This document shows, one piece after another, positions 36,568 to 43,984 of a DNA stretch of 64,000 nucleotides. The notes under the pieces were generated by a model. The model did no database searches and was not told the origin of the DNA. It worked only from the letters and a program-made list of their open reading frames with translations. The DNA lies in contig CAYURO010000024.1 in assembly GCA_964447285.1 (NCBI GenBank), forward strand, positions 9,580 to 73,579. Direction: 5' to 3'. The translations under genes and the position numbers were made by a program. The stretch comes from CAJBNH01 sp964447285. Its GTDB lineage: Bacteria; Myxococcota_A; UBA9042. How positions within the stretch are numbered: the stretch's first letter is position 1; every line of letters begins with the position of its first letter.

Positions 36568-39534
36568 GTGAACGTCGAGCAACTCAGGCAGACCTACTAC
36601 GACCGCTTCAACCTCGACGGCGACGGATCGCGCGACTACATCACCGACCGCATCCGCGACATCTTGCTGGTGTCGACCTTCTACGACGCCTTCGTGTTCG
36701 AGCAGGACGGCGTGCTGTCCGAGCAGCTCTTCAGCGAGTACCGGCAGTTGGCGCTCTCGTTTCCGCCGCGCGTGACCAGCGTGTCGAGCGGTGCGGCGGC
36801 GTTGGCGGCCCTGAAGCAGCGCAAGTACGACTTGGTGATCACGACGTTGCGGATCGGCGAGATGACGCCGTTTGAGCTCTCCGGCCGCATCAAGGGCATC
36901 CACGTGGACTTGCCCGTGCTGCTTTTGCTGAACAACGAGGCGGACATCGCGTTTGTCGAGCTGCACCGCAAGCGGATGACGCACATCGACGACGTCTTTC
37001 TGTGGAACGGCGACAGCACGGTGTTCCTGGCGATGATCAAGTCCGCAGAGGACAAGCGGAACCTCGAGGAGGACGCCAAGCGCTTGGTGCGTGTGATCCT
37101 GGTGATCGAGGACTCGGTCCACCATTACTCGGCGTTCCTGCCGCTGCTGTACTCCCAGTTGTTCAAGCAAACGCAGCAGCTGATCGCCGAGGAGGTGACG
37201 GCGTCGAACCGACAGCTGCGGATGCGGATGCGGCCCAAGGTCGTGCTGGCTCACAACTATGGAGAAGCGGAGCGGATCTACCACACCTACAAGGACAACC
37301 TGCTGTGCGTGATCACCGACGTGCAGTACGAGCGTCAGGGTCGGCTGGACGATGAGGCAGGCGTGCGCTTCATCGAGCAGATCCGCGCGGACGGCTGCCA
37401 TGTGCCGGCGCTGCTGCAGTCGATGGAGATGGTGAATCAGGCCAAGGCGTACGCGCTTGGGGCGCACTTCCTGCACAAAGGGTCGCCGACGCTGCTCAAG
37501 GAACTGCGCGACTTCATCGTCGACCAGCTGGGCTTTGGCGACTTCGTGTTCCGCACCGCCAAGGGGCAAGAGTGCGCGCGCGCCGGGACGATGGCAGCCT
37601 TCATGGACCTGCTGACGACGGTGCCGGACGAGTCGATCGAGTTTCACGCGCGCCACAATCACTTCTCGGCGTGGCTGATCGCTCACGGCGAGATCCCGTT
37701 CGCCCAAAAGGTTCAACCGGTCCAAGTGCGCGATTTTGCGTCGGTCGATGGGTTGCGCCGCTTCCTGATCGGGGTGTTCGAGGACGTCGAGCGCACCAAG
37801 AACCGCGGTCGCGTGGTTGACTCAGCGACGTGGAAGAAGCTGGACCGCGAGCAGATCGTGCGGTTGCGCGAAGGCGGTTTGGGCGGCAAGGGCCGGGGGC
37901 TCGCGTTTCTGAACACGCTGCTGTCGACCCTGGACTACCGCACACGCTTCCCCGGCATCGACGTGACGCTGCCTGCGACCGCCATCGTCGGCACCGCGGA
38001 ATTCGACGAGTTCCTGGAACGCAACCGCATCGGTCGCGACATCGTGACCAAGTCCGACGACGAGATCCGCGCGATCTTCCTGGCCGGGCAGCTGTCCCCC
38101 ACGCTGATCGAGCGCTTGGGGCAGTTCATCCAGCACGTGCGCTTTCCGTTGGCGGTTCGCTCGTCCGGCCTGCTGGAGGACTCGCAGTCGTGTCCTTTCG
38201 CCGGGGTCTACAAGACCTTCATGCTGCCCAACCAGCACCCCGACGACCGGGTGCGCGTCGAGTACTTGCGCGCGGCGATCAAGCTGGTCTTCGCGTGCGT
38301 GTTCGAGCGGGCCAGCCGTGAGTACATCGCCGGGTCCAAGTTCAAGATCGAAGAAGAGAAGATGGCGGTGGTGATCCAGGAGATCGTCGGCGACCCGCAC
38401 GACAACGACTACTACCCGACCCTTTCCGGGGTGGCGCAGTCGTACAACTTCTATCCGACCGGGCCGATGAAGCCCGACGACGGCATCGCCAACATCGCAT
38501 TGGGGTTGGGCAAGGCCGTTGTCGAGGGCAACCGCGTCTATCGTTTCTGCCCGCGTTACCCGCGCATGGAGCTGTTGGCGCAGGAGGAGCTGGTCCGCAA
38601 CACCCAGCGCGACTTCTGGGCCCTGCGGCTGGATGCGGGGCAGCAAGCGCTGCTGGCAGGTGAGGACGGGACGCTGGAGGAACTGGCCCTGCGCGACGCC
38701 GAGCGCCACGGCACCCTGCAGGCGGTTGCGTCGGTGTGGGACTTCGAGAACGACCAGCTGGTCGATGGTCCGTTCGACCGCGCCGGACCGCGCGTGGTGA
38801 CGTTTGCCAACATCCTGAAGTACAACTCGTTTCCGCTGGCAGAGCTGCTGCAGGACCTGCTGGTCATCGGCGAGGGCGCGATGGGTGGCCCGGTCGAGAT
38901 CGAGTTCGCAGCCCGGCCCACCCGCACCCACGGCCGGCCTGCGGCGTTCTTCCCCCTGCAGATCCGCCCCCTCAACGTCGATCACGAGGACGTGGAGGTC
39001 CCCGAGCCCGGCCAGCTGGTCGGCGGCGAGGCCATCGTCTACACGCGGGAAGGTTTGGGCAACGGCATCACCGAAGGCCTGACCGACTTCATCTACGTGG
39101 ACGCACAGCGCTTCAACCCCACCGAGACGGTGCAGATTCAGCAGGAGCTGGGTGCGCTGAACCGCAAGATGCGAGAAGAAGGGCGGACTTACGTCCTGAT
39201 CGGCCCGGGTCGCTGGGGCTCGCGCGACCGCTTTCTGGGCATTCCCGTGGCGTGGTCGGACATCAGCGAGGCGCGCGCCATCATCGAAGCCGACCTCGAG
39301 AATTTCCGGGTCGAGGCGTCGCAAGGCACCCACTTCTTCCACAACCTCGTTAGCATGCGCGTGGGCTACCTGAAGGTGCAGTACGGCTCGACGTCCTGCT
39401 GGGTCGACTGGAGCTGGCTGGCCGCGCAGCCGGTCGTCGAGCACACCGCGCACTGCACCCACGTCCGGTCCGAGCGGCCCTGCACGCTGCAGATGGACGG
39501 CAAGACCGGCAAGGCCGTTCTGGTCAAGGCTTAG
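36568..39534 (+). CDS. Two receiver-like domains fused to a PEP-synthase/PPDK-type ATP-grasp
   Basis: A 988-residue fusion. Residues about 30-150 form a receiver-like domain whose usual phospho-Asp strand reads YDLVITTLRIGEM, so it is Thr rather than Asp. A second receiver (about residues 180-330) keeps ILVIEDSVHHY, the acceptor-like CVITDVQYERQG and the HKGSP Lys. After this comes a PEP/pyruvate-binding ATP-grasp (GGLGGKGRGLAFLN, LAVRSSGLLEDSQSCPFAGV, PLQIRPLNV). The phosphohistidine swivel and TIM-barrel parts of full PEP synthase are missing. It cannot catalyse the complete reaction, so probably regulatory or uses another acceptor. The start is GTG at 36568 with CCGGAGG upstream. The galE-like gene follows after 3 bases. 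Confidence 0.8.
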   Translation: MNVEQLRQTYYDRFNLDGDGSRDYITDRIRDILLVSTFYDAFVFEQDGVLSEQLFSEYRQLALSFPPRVTSVSSGAAALAALKQRKYDLVITTLRIGEMTPFELSGRIKGIHVDLPVLLLLNNEADIAFVELHRKRMTHIDDVFLWNGDSTVFLAMIKSAEDKRNLEEDAKRLVRVILVIEDSVHHYSAFLPLLYSQLFKQTQQLIAEEVTASNRQLRMRMRPKVVLAHNYGEAERIYHTYKDNLLCVITDVQYERQGRLDDEAGVRFIEQIRADGCHVPALLQSMEMVNQAKAYALGAHFLHKGSPTLLKELRDFIVDQLGFGDFVFRTAKGQECARAGTMAAFMDLLTTVPDESIEFHARHNHFSAWLIAHGEIPFAQKVQPVQVRDFASVDGLRRFLIGVFEDVERTKNRGRVVDSATWKKLDREQIVRLREGGLGGKGRGLAFLNTLLSTLDYRTRFPGIDVTLPATAIVGTAEFDEFLERNRIGRDIVTKSDDEIRAIFLAGQLSPTLIERLGQFIQHVRFPLAVRSSGLLEDSQSCPFAGVYKTFMLPNQHPDDRVRVEYLRAAIKLVFACVFERASREYIAGSKFKIEEEKMAVVIQEIVGDPHDNDYYPTLSGVAQSYNFYPTGPMKPDDGIANIALGLGKAVVEGNRVYRFCPRYPRMELLAQEELVRNTQRDFWALRLDAGQQALLAGEDGTLEELALRDAERHGTLQAVASVWDFENDQLVDGPFDRAGPRVVTFANILKYNSFPLAELLQDLLVIGEGAMGGPVEIEFAARPTRTHGRPAAFFPLQIRPLNVDHEDVEVPEPGQLVGGEAIVYTREGLGNGITEGLTDFIYVDAQRFNPTETVQIQQELGALNRKMREEGRTYVLIGPGRWGSRDRFLGIPVAWSDISEARAIIEADLENFRVEASQGTHFFHNLVSMRVGYLKVQYGSTSCWVDWSWLAAQPVVEHTAHCTHVRSERPCTLQMDGKTGKAVLVKA

Positions 39535-39537
39535 CCC

Positions 39538-40560
39538 ATGCCACCGCTGCTGCGTTCTGCCCTTGTGACCGGAGCCGCCGGGTATGTCGGCGCGACCTTG
39601 GTCCACCACCTGCTGCAAGCCGGTACCCAAGTCGTGGGCCTCGACAGTCTGGAGCGAGGCCACGCCGACGCGTTGCCTTCGTGGGTTCCGCTTGTGCAGG
39701 GCGATGTTCGCGAGCCCGACACGGTGCGCGAGGCGATTCTGCGCTTCGGCCGACCGCCCCAGGCTTGCATCCACTTGGCGGCGCGCAGCCTGGTCGGCGA
39801 GTCGATGATCGAGCCCGGGCGTTACCACGCCGTCAACGCAGGCGGCACGCAGGTCGTTGCTGAAGCGTGTCTGGAGATGGGCGTGCCGGTGTTGACCTTG
39901 GCCTCGAGTGCGGCCGTGTTGGGCGCCCATCAGGCAGGCGAGTCGCAGCTGGACGAGGACGCCTTCGTACAACCGGCAAGTCCGCACGGCGCCTCGAAGC
40001 TCGCGGCCGAGCGCACCCTGCAGGCACTGGCGCAGACCGGCCGGATGTCGACGGTGTCGCTGCGCCTCTTCAACGTTGCGGGAGTGGGCTACGGCTGTCC
40101 CGAGCGCCATGACCCCGAGACCCACCTGATTCCTCTGGCGATTCTTGCCGCAGCGGGCCGCGTACCGCCCCTGCGCCTGTTCGGCACCGACCTGCCCACC
40201 CGCGACGGCACTTGCATCCGCGACTACGTGCACGTGCTCGACGTGGTCGAGGCGATGCTGCGGGCGACGGCGCGTGCGGTGCAACTGCAGGCGAGCGGCG
40301 AGAGTGCGTACGACCTGTTCCACGTGGGCTCGGGCGTCGGTCACACGGTGCGCGAGGTGCTGGCGGTGTGCGAGGACGTGCTGGGCGTGCCGGTGCCGGT
40401 CGACGAAAACCCGCCGCGGTTGGGCGATGTGGCTGAGATCGTTTGCAATCCAGCTAGGTTGCGGGATGTGCTGGGGATCCAGCCCAGCGCGGACTTGCGG
40501 CGGATGGTGGCCGAGTGTGCCGTGTCGTTGGGGGTGGGGGTTCGCGGGCATGTGCGCTAA
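39538..40560 (+). CDS. GalE-like NAD-dependent sugar epimerase/dehydratase with His for the catalytic Tyr
   Basis: A 340-residue short-chain dehydrogenase-type protein. It has the NAD motif VTGAAGYVGATLV, the HLAARSLVGESM strand, the GalE-like RLFNVAG and the CIRDYVHVLDV segment, so UDP-glucose 4-epimerase is the closest family by pattern. The catalytic YxxxK reads HGASK: Tyr is His150 (CAC at 39985-39987), while Lys154 is kept. The Ser/Thr-rich SSAAVLG next to the active site is present. Loss of Tyr would normally cripple the reaction. It follows the PEP-synthase-like gene after 3 bases, so translation is likely coupled. Confidence 0.75.
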   Translation: MPPLLRSALVTGAAGYVGATLVHHLLQAGTQVVGLDSLERGHADALPSWVPLVQGDVREPDTVREAILRFGRPPQACIHLAARSLVGESMIEPGRYHAVNAGGTQVVAEACLEMGVPVLTLASSAAVLGAHQAGESQLDEDAFVQPASPHGASKLAAERTLQALAQTGRMSTVSLRLFNVAGVGYGCPERHDPETHLIPLAILAAAGRVPPLRLFGTDLPTRDGTCIRDYVHVLDVVEAMLRATARAVQLQASGESAYDLFHVGSGVGHTVREVLAVCEDVLGVPVPVDENPPRLGDVAEIVCNPARLRDVLGIQPSADLRRMVAECAVSLGVGVRGHVR

Positions 40561-40887
40561 CCTTGCCGGAGTCCGCCGCCCCCGAAGTGAACTTCGCGGG
40601 CTACCCGTCTAGAAGTCCGCGTTGATGACGCCGCGGACTGCCACAGCCGATTGCCGCTCACGCACCCGAACGCGTCCCTTCGACTCGCAAGGCACCATGT
40701 GCCAGTCCCCCAGGGACTTCTTGAACGGTAGCCAACGGACTTTAGTCCGTGGATTCAGGCAATTGCGGTCCAAAGTTAGCGCATATGGGGTTCGCGGGTG
40801 AGGGGGGCGGAGCCGATCGGGTCAGGAATACCCAGGGTCTCCGAGGCCTTCCCTCAGAGGCCGCAAGTGAATTCGACTGGAGGTGCG
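40561..40887. repeat. Intergenic region with three perfect inverted repeats
   Basis: The 327 bases after the galE-like gene hold no supported gene. They contain CGAAGT-ga-ACTTCG (40583-40596), AGTCCGCG-ttgatgacgc-CGCGGACT (40614-40639) and ACGGACT-tt-AGTCCGT (40735-40750), all with perfect arms. The second could act as a weak terminator, without a T-tract. The third resembles short palindromic intergenic elements of the type GGACT-N-AGTCC seen dispersed in other high-GC genomes. Confidence 0.5.
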
Positions 40888-41295
40888 ATGAGCGAAGGGA
40901 CCAAACCCGTGGAGTCCGCCTCCCACCTCATTGACCAGCGTATCCGGGAGCTGGCGGGATGGCGTGGCGAGACCCTGACCCGCGCGCGCGCACTGATTCT
41001 CGCGGCCGACCCGGAGATGATCGAGGAGTGGAAGTGGCGCGGTACGCCGGTTTGGTCGCACCACGGCATCGTGTGTACGGGTGAGGCGTATGCGAAGGTC
41101 GTCAAGCTGACCTTCGCTCAAGGGGCCAAGATCCCGGACCCGTCGCACCTGTTCAATTCCAGTCTGGAAGGCAACACGCGAAGGGCCATCGACCTGCACG
41201 AGGGGCAGAAACTCGACGTGGGCGCGTTCCAAGCGCTCGTCAGCGCCGCGGTGGTCCACAACTGCATGAAGGCAAAGACAAAGCCCCATGCGTGA
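40888..41295 (+). CDS. DUF1801-type small protein
   Basis: A 135-residue protein starting MSEGTKPVESASHLI with TGGAGGTGCG before the ATG. The pattern EEWKWRGTPVWSHHGIVCTG and VKLTFAQGAKIPDPSHLFNSS is that of the DUF1801 / YdhG family. That family is sometimes described as iron-chaperone-like. No catalytic residues are known. It lies 113 bp before the SGNH hydrolase gene on the same strand. Confidence 0.75.
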   Translation: MSEGTKPVESASHLIDQRIRELAGWRGETLTRARALILAADPEMIEEWKWRGTPVWSHHGIVCTGEAYAKVVKLTFAQGAKIPDPSHLFNSSLEGNTRRAIDLHEGQKLDVGAFQALVSAAVVHNCMKAKTKPHA

Positions 41296-41408
41296 GGCCA
41301 AGCCGGTCATTCTGCTGTCGGCGTCATCTTGCCCGCCATTCCCCATGTGCTAGCTTCCGCGCCCCGGTTTCGCCGGAGACACCCCCGCACCCGCCAAAGA
41401 GTCCTTGC

Positions 41409-42425
41409 ATGTTCCTGCGTTTCGCGTTTCTGCCTGCTCTTGTTGCCTGTGTGGTCGCGGCGGTTCCCGCTGTTGCGACACCCAGGGCCAGCCTCTCGGC
41501 CGGGCGCGCAGGGTCCGCCCCCCCGGCGAAAGCGACCGTCGCCCGCAAGCCCGCTGCGCCGGTTGAGGCGGCCACCGCGAATCCATGGAAGACGGCACGC
41601 CCCGTCAAGGCCATCGTGATCGGCGGCTCGATCTCCATGTACTTCGCGGGCAATTTCGGCCAGTACCTGCAGCACGGCTGTCGCAACGTCGAAGTCTTGA
41701 ACCGCGGCAAGGTCGGCGCAGGCGGTCCGGCTTTGGCGCGCATTCTGGCAGACGAAGTGCTGGGCAACCCTCAGGTGATGGCCGGCTTTCAGAAGGGCAA
41801 CGGCTGGATCCTGTTTCAAGGCGGGCTGAATTCGGTTGGCTCGCCCGAGCTGACGATCGCCGCGCTGGCGCAGCTGTTCAAGGCGGCCCACGACGGCAGC
41901 CTGAAGGTGGCGGCCCTGACCCTGACGCCCTGGGGCAGCGACAAGGACAAGCGATTCGTCGGCTGGGACGGGCTGCGGACCCACCGTGCGACAGAGCAGG
42001 TGGTCGACTTCGTGCTGGGCAAGCTGACGCCCAAGCAGGCCCTGGGAAGGCGAGCGGCAGAGCGGACTTCCGAGACCTGGCTGCCCGGTGAGCTCCCAGC
42101 GCTGGCCGTCGACCTGTGGCGTTCGCCGCTGCGGGCAGGCAAGACCGAGTCCTTGCGGGACGAGAAGCCACTGGACACGACCTTCGACAAGAGCTTCTAC
42201 GGCAAGCGACCGACCGAAAAGGCCGTGCTGCTGGCGGCGGCACGGGCGGTGCCGCAGTCGTACATGGACAAGAAGTATCGTGATTTCGATCACATCCATC
42301 CGAACAGCCAAGGCCACCGCCTGATCGCCTCGCTGCTCTGCCAGCAGGCTCCCGACGCGTGGGGGTGCGACTGCGACGTCATCCGGCGTGCGGAGTGGAA
42401 GGGCAAGGTCGTTCCGGGCAAGTGA
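41409..42425 (+). CDS. Secreted SGNH/GDSL-type hydrolase
   Basis: A 338-residue protein with a signal peptide (MFLRFAFLPALVACVVAAVPAVA). SGNH blocks are visible: IVIGGSISMYF (catalytic Ser in GGS), GGLNSVGSPE (the Asn in GLN) and DHIHPNSQGHRLIA (catalytic Asp and His). These enzymes deacylate or hydrolyse esters on sugars or lipids. A cell-wall substrate is plausible here because the transglycosylase gene mtgA is adjacent and convergent, but this is inference. The ATG at 41409 lacks a strong Shine-Dalgarno. Confidence 0.75.
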   Translation: MFLRFAFLPALVACVVAAVPAVATPRASLSAGRAGSAPPAKATVARKPAAPVEAATANPWKTARPVKAIVIGGSISMYFAGNFGQYLQHGCRNVEVLNRGKVGAGGPALARILADEVLGNPQVMAGFQKGNGWILFQGGLNSVGSPELTIAALAQLFKAAHDGSLKVAALTLTPWGSDKDKRFVGWDGLRTHRATEQVVDFVLGKLTPKQALGRRAAERTSETWLPGELPALAVDLWRSPLRAGKTESLRDEKPLDTTFDKSFYGKRPTEKAVLLAAARAVPQSYMDKKYRDFDHIHPNSQGHRLIASLLCQQAPDAWGCDCDVIRRAEWKGKVVPGK

Positions 42426-42428
42426 GAC

Positions 42429-43181
42429 TCAGCGCGGCAACCGCATGGGGTTCGCGGCGATCCAGCGGGCGCGCTTGACGGCGGGTGGGCTCGTCGGCGT
42501 CCAGCGGTTCGGCGCGGGCAGCAGCGACATGATGCGGGCGGCCTGCTGGGGCTTCAGCTTCGCGGCCGGTCGCTTGTACCAGTGCTGGGCCGCGGCCTCG
42601 ACCCCGAACACCATGGGCCCCATCTCTGCGACGTTGATGTAGACCTCGAGGATGCGACTTTTGGGCACGAAGGCCTCAAGCCACACGGTGTACCAAGCCT
42701 CCAGGCCCTTGCGGACCCACGACCGCTGCTGCCACAGGAACACGTTGCGCGCGACCTGTTGCGAGACGGTGCTACCCCCGACCAGCTTCTTGCCGTCGCC
42801 CGTTTGATAGCGGTGCCACGCGCGGCGGATCGAGCGCATGTCAAAGCCGTTGTGGGTGAAGAACTTGCGGTCCTCGGTGGCCAAGGCGGCGGCAGGCACG
42901 TGGCGTGGCAGCTCGTCCAGACGAACCCAGCGCTGGTCGGGCCACCCGAATGCCTTTTGCTCCCACGTGTGCGAGATCGACCGCGACACCATCGTCAGCG
43001 TCAGCGGCGGGTCGACCCAGCGCAGCAGCAGGGCCTGCAGCGGCGGCAGGAACAGGAGCGCCAGGAACGCGACCAGCAGCGTGCGGAACAGGCGTCGACG
43101 CCACTTGGCCCAACCGCCCGCCTGGCCCGGCGCGGCCTTGTTGGGCTTGTCGACCGGCTTGGGGCCCTTCGCGGCGACCAT
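42429..43181 (-). CDS. mtgA: Monofunctional biosynthetic peptidoglycan transglycosylase
   Basis: A GT51 glycosyltransferase of about 250 residues that polymerises lipid II in the cell wall. The ATEDRKFFTHNGFD motif and GGSTVSQQVARNVFLW are the family hallmarks, and LEVYINVAEMGP is the third. A single N-terminal transmembrane helix (RTLLVAFLALLFLPPLQAL) is preceded by a basic linker. ATG 43181 is preferred. A TTG at 43214 in the same frame is an alternative. It ends 3 bp from the convergent SGNH gene. Confidence 0.93.
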   Translation of the reverse strand: MVAAKGPKPVDKPNKAAPGQAGGWAKWRRRLFRTLLVAFLALLFLPPLQALLLRWVDPPLTLTMVSRSISHTWEQKAFGWPDQRWVRLDELPRHVPAAALATEDRKFFTHNGFDMRSIRRAWHRYQTGDGKKLVGGSTVSQQVARNVFLWQQRSWVRKGLEAWYTVWLEAFVPKSRILEVYINVAEMGPMVFGVEAAAQHWYKRPAAKLKPQQAARIMSLLPAPNRWTPTSPPAVKRARWIAANPMRLPR

Positions 43182-43303
43182 CTGGGTGGGGAGACTCAAG
43201 GCTTTGCTCCGCAAGAGGATCCCGAGGGCGCAGGCCCGGGTGGCGGCAGTGTAGCGCGGCGGGGCGGCGAGGCCAGAACTCGCCCGGGTCCGCCCCAGAG
43301 GAA

Positions 43304-43984
43304 TCAGACGCGGCGGCCGCGGACCTGCGGACGGACGATGGCGACCACGTGACCGCGCGTGCCCGGAACGGCGCGCTGCGCGGCGGTGTGCCAGCCTTCA
43401 GCGGCCAGCCGATCGACCAACTGCTCGTTGCCATGCACGGCGACGACGCCTCCGGTGGTGACCAGGTCCCGGGCGCGTGGCACCCACTCGTGGGGCGGCC
43501 AGACGGCGCGCGCGGTGGCCAGCTCGAACTCGGCGCCCAGCTGCGCGGCGTGCAGACTCTTGCCGACGACTTGCAGATGACCGACGCCCGCGGCTTGGGC
43601 GGCGAGCGTGATGAACGAAGAACGCAGTGGGCGAGGCTCGACGGCCACCACCCGGGCGTGCGGAAAGGCCAGCGCCAGCGCGATACCTTCCAGCCCAGCA
43701 CCAGCGCCCACATCCACGATCGACGTGGGCGCGTGGCCCAGCACGGCTTCGGTGGCGGCAGCCACAACCCACGCCTCGGCCAAGTGTTCGGCCAGCCCGT
43801 GGGGACTCGCGTCGCCCACGAGATTGGTGCGCGCGTTGAATTCTGCCAGCAGTTCCGCGAGCCTGCGCAGTCCCGGTCGCCAATCGTCCTGCCACGGGCC
43901 GCCGTTCTGGCGCGCGTCGTGGGCCAGGGCGTCCAACATGGCCTCCACCTCGACGTCGGGAGCCTGTGTGTCGCGGTCGCTCAC
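43304..43984 (-). CDS. rsmG: 16S rRNA (guanine-527-N7) methyltransferase RsmG
   Basis: A 226-residue methyltransferase that modifies 16S rRNA near the decoding centre. SAM-binding motif VDVGAGAGLEGIALALAFP and the following ARVVAVEPRPLRSSF match RsmG. The N-terminal NARTNLVGDASP corresponds to the conserved NLTA-type loop. The start is GTG at 43984 and overlaps the stop of the TPR gene upstream by four bases (GTGA), so both are translated together. It is the last gene of a long minus-strand operon. Confidence 0.85.
   Translation of the reverse strand: MSDRDTQAPDVEVEAMLDALAHDARQNGGPWQDDWRPGLRRLAELLAEFNARTNLVGDASPHGLAEHLAEAWVVAAATEAVLGHAPTSIVDVGAGAGLEGIALALAFPHARVVAVEPRPLRSSFITLAAQAAGVGHLQVVGKSLHAAQLGAEFELATARAVWPPHEWVPRARDLVTTGGVVAVHGNEQLVDRLAAEGWHTAAQRAVPGTRGHVVAIVRPQVRGRRV

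Noticed and set aside
37822..40551. Long minus-strand open frame opposite the PEP-synthase-like and galE-like genes
   Set aside because: Composition of a shadow frame, no recognisable domain, and both genes on the plus strand have clear motifs.
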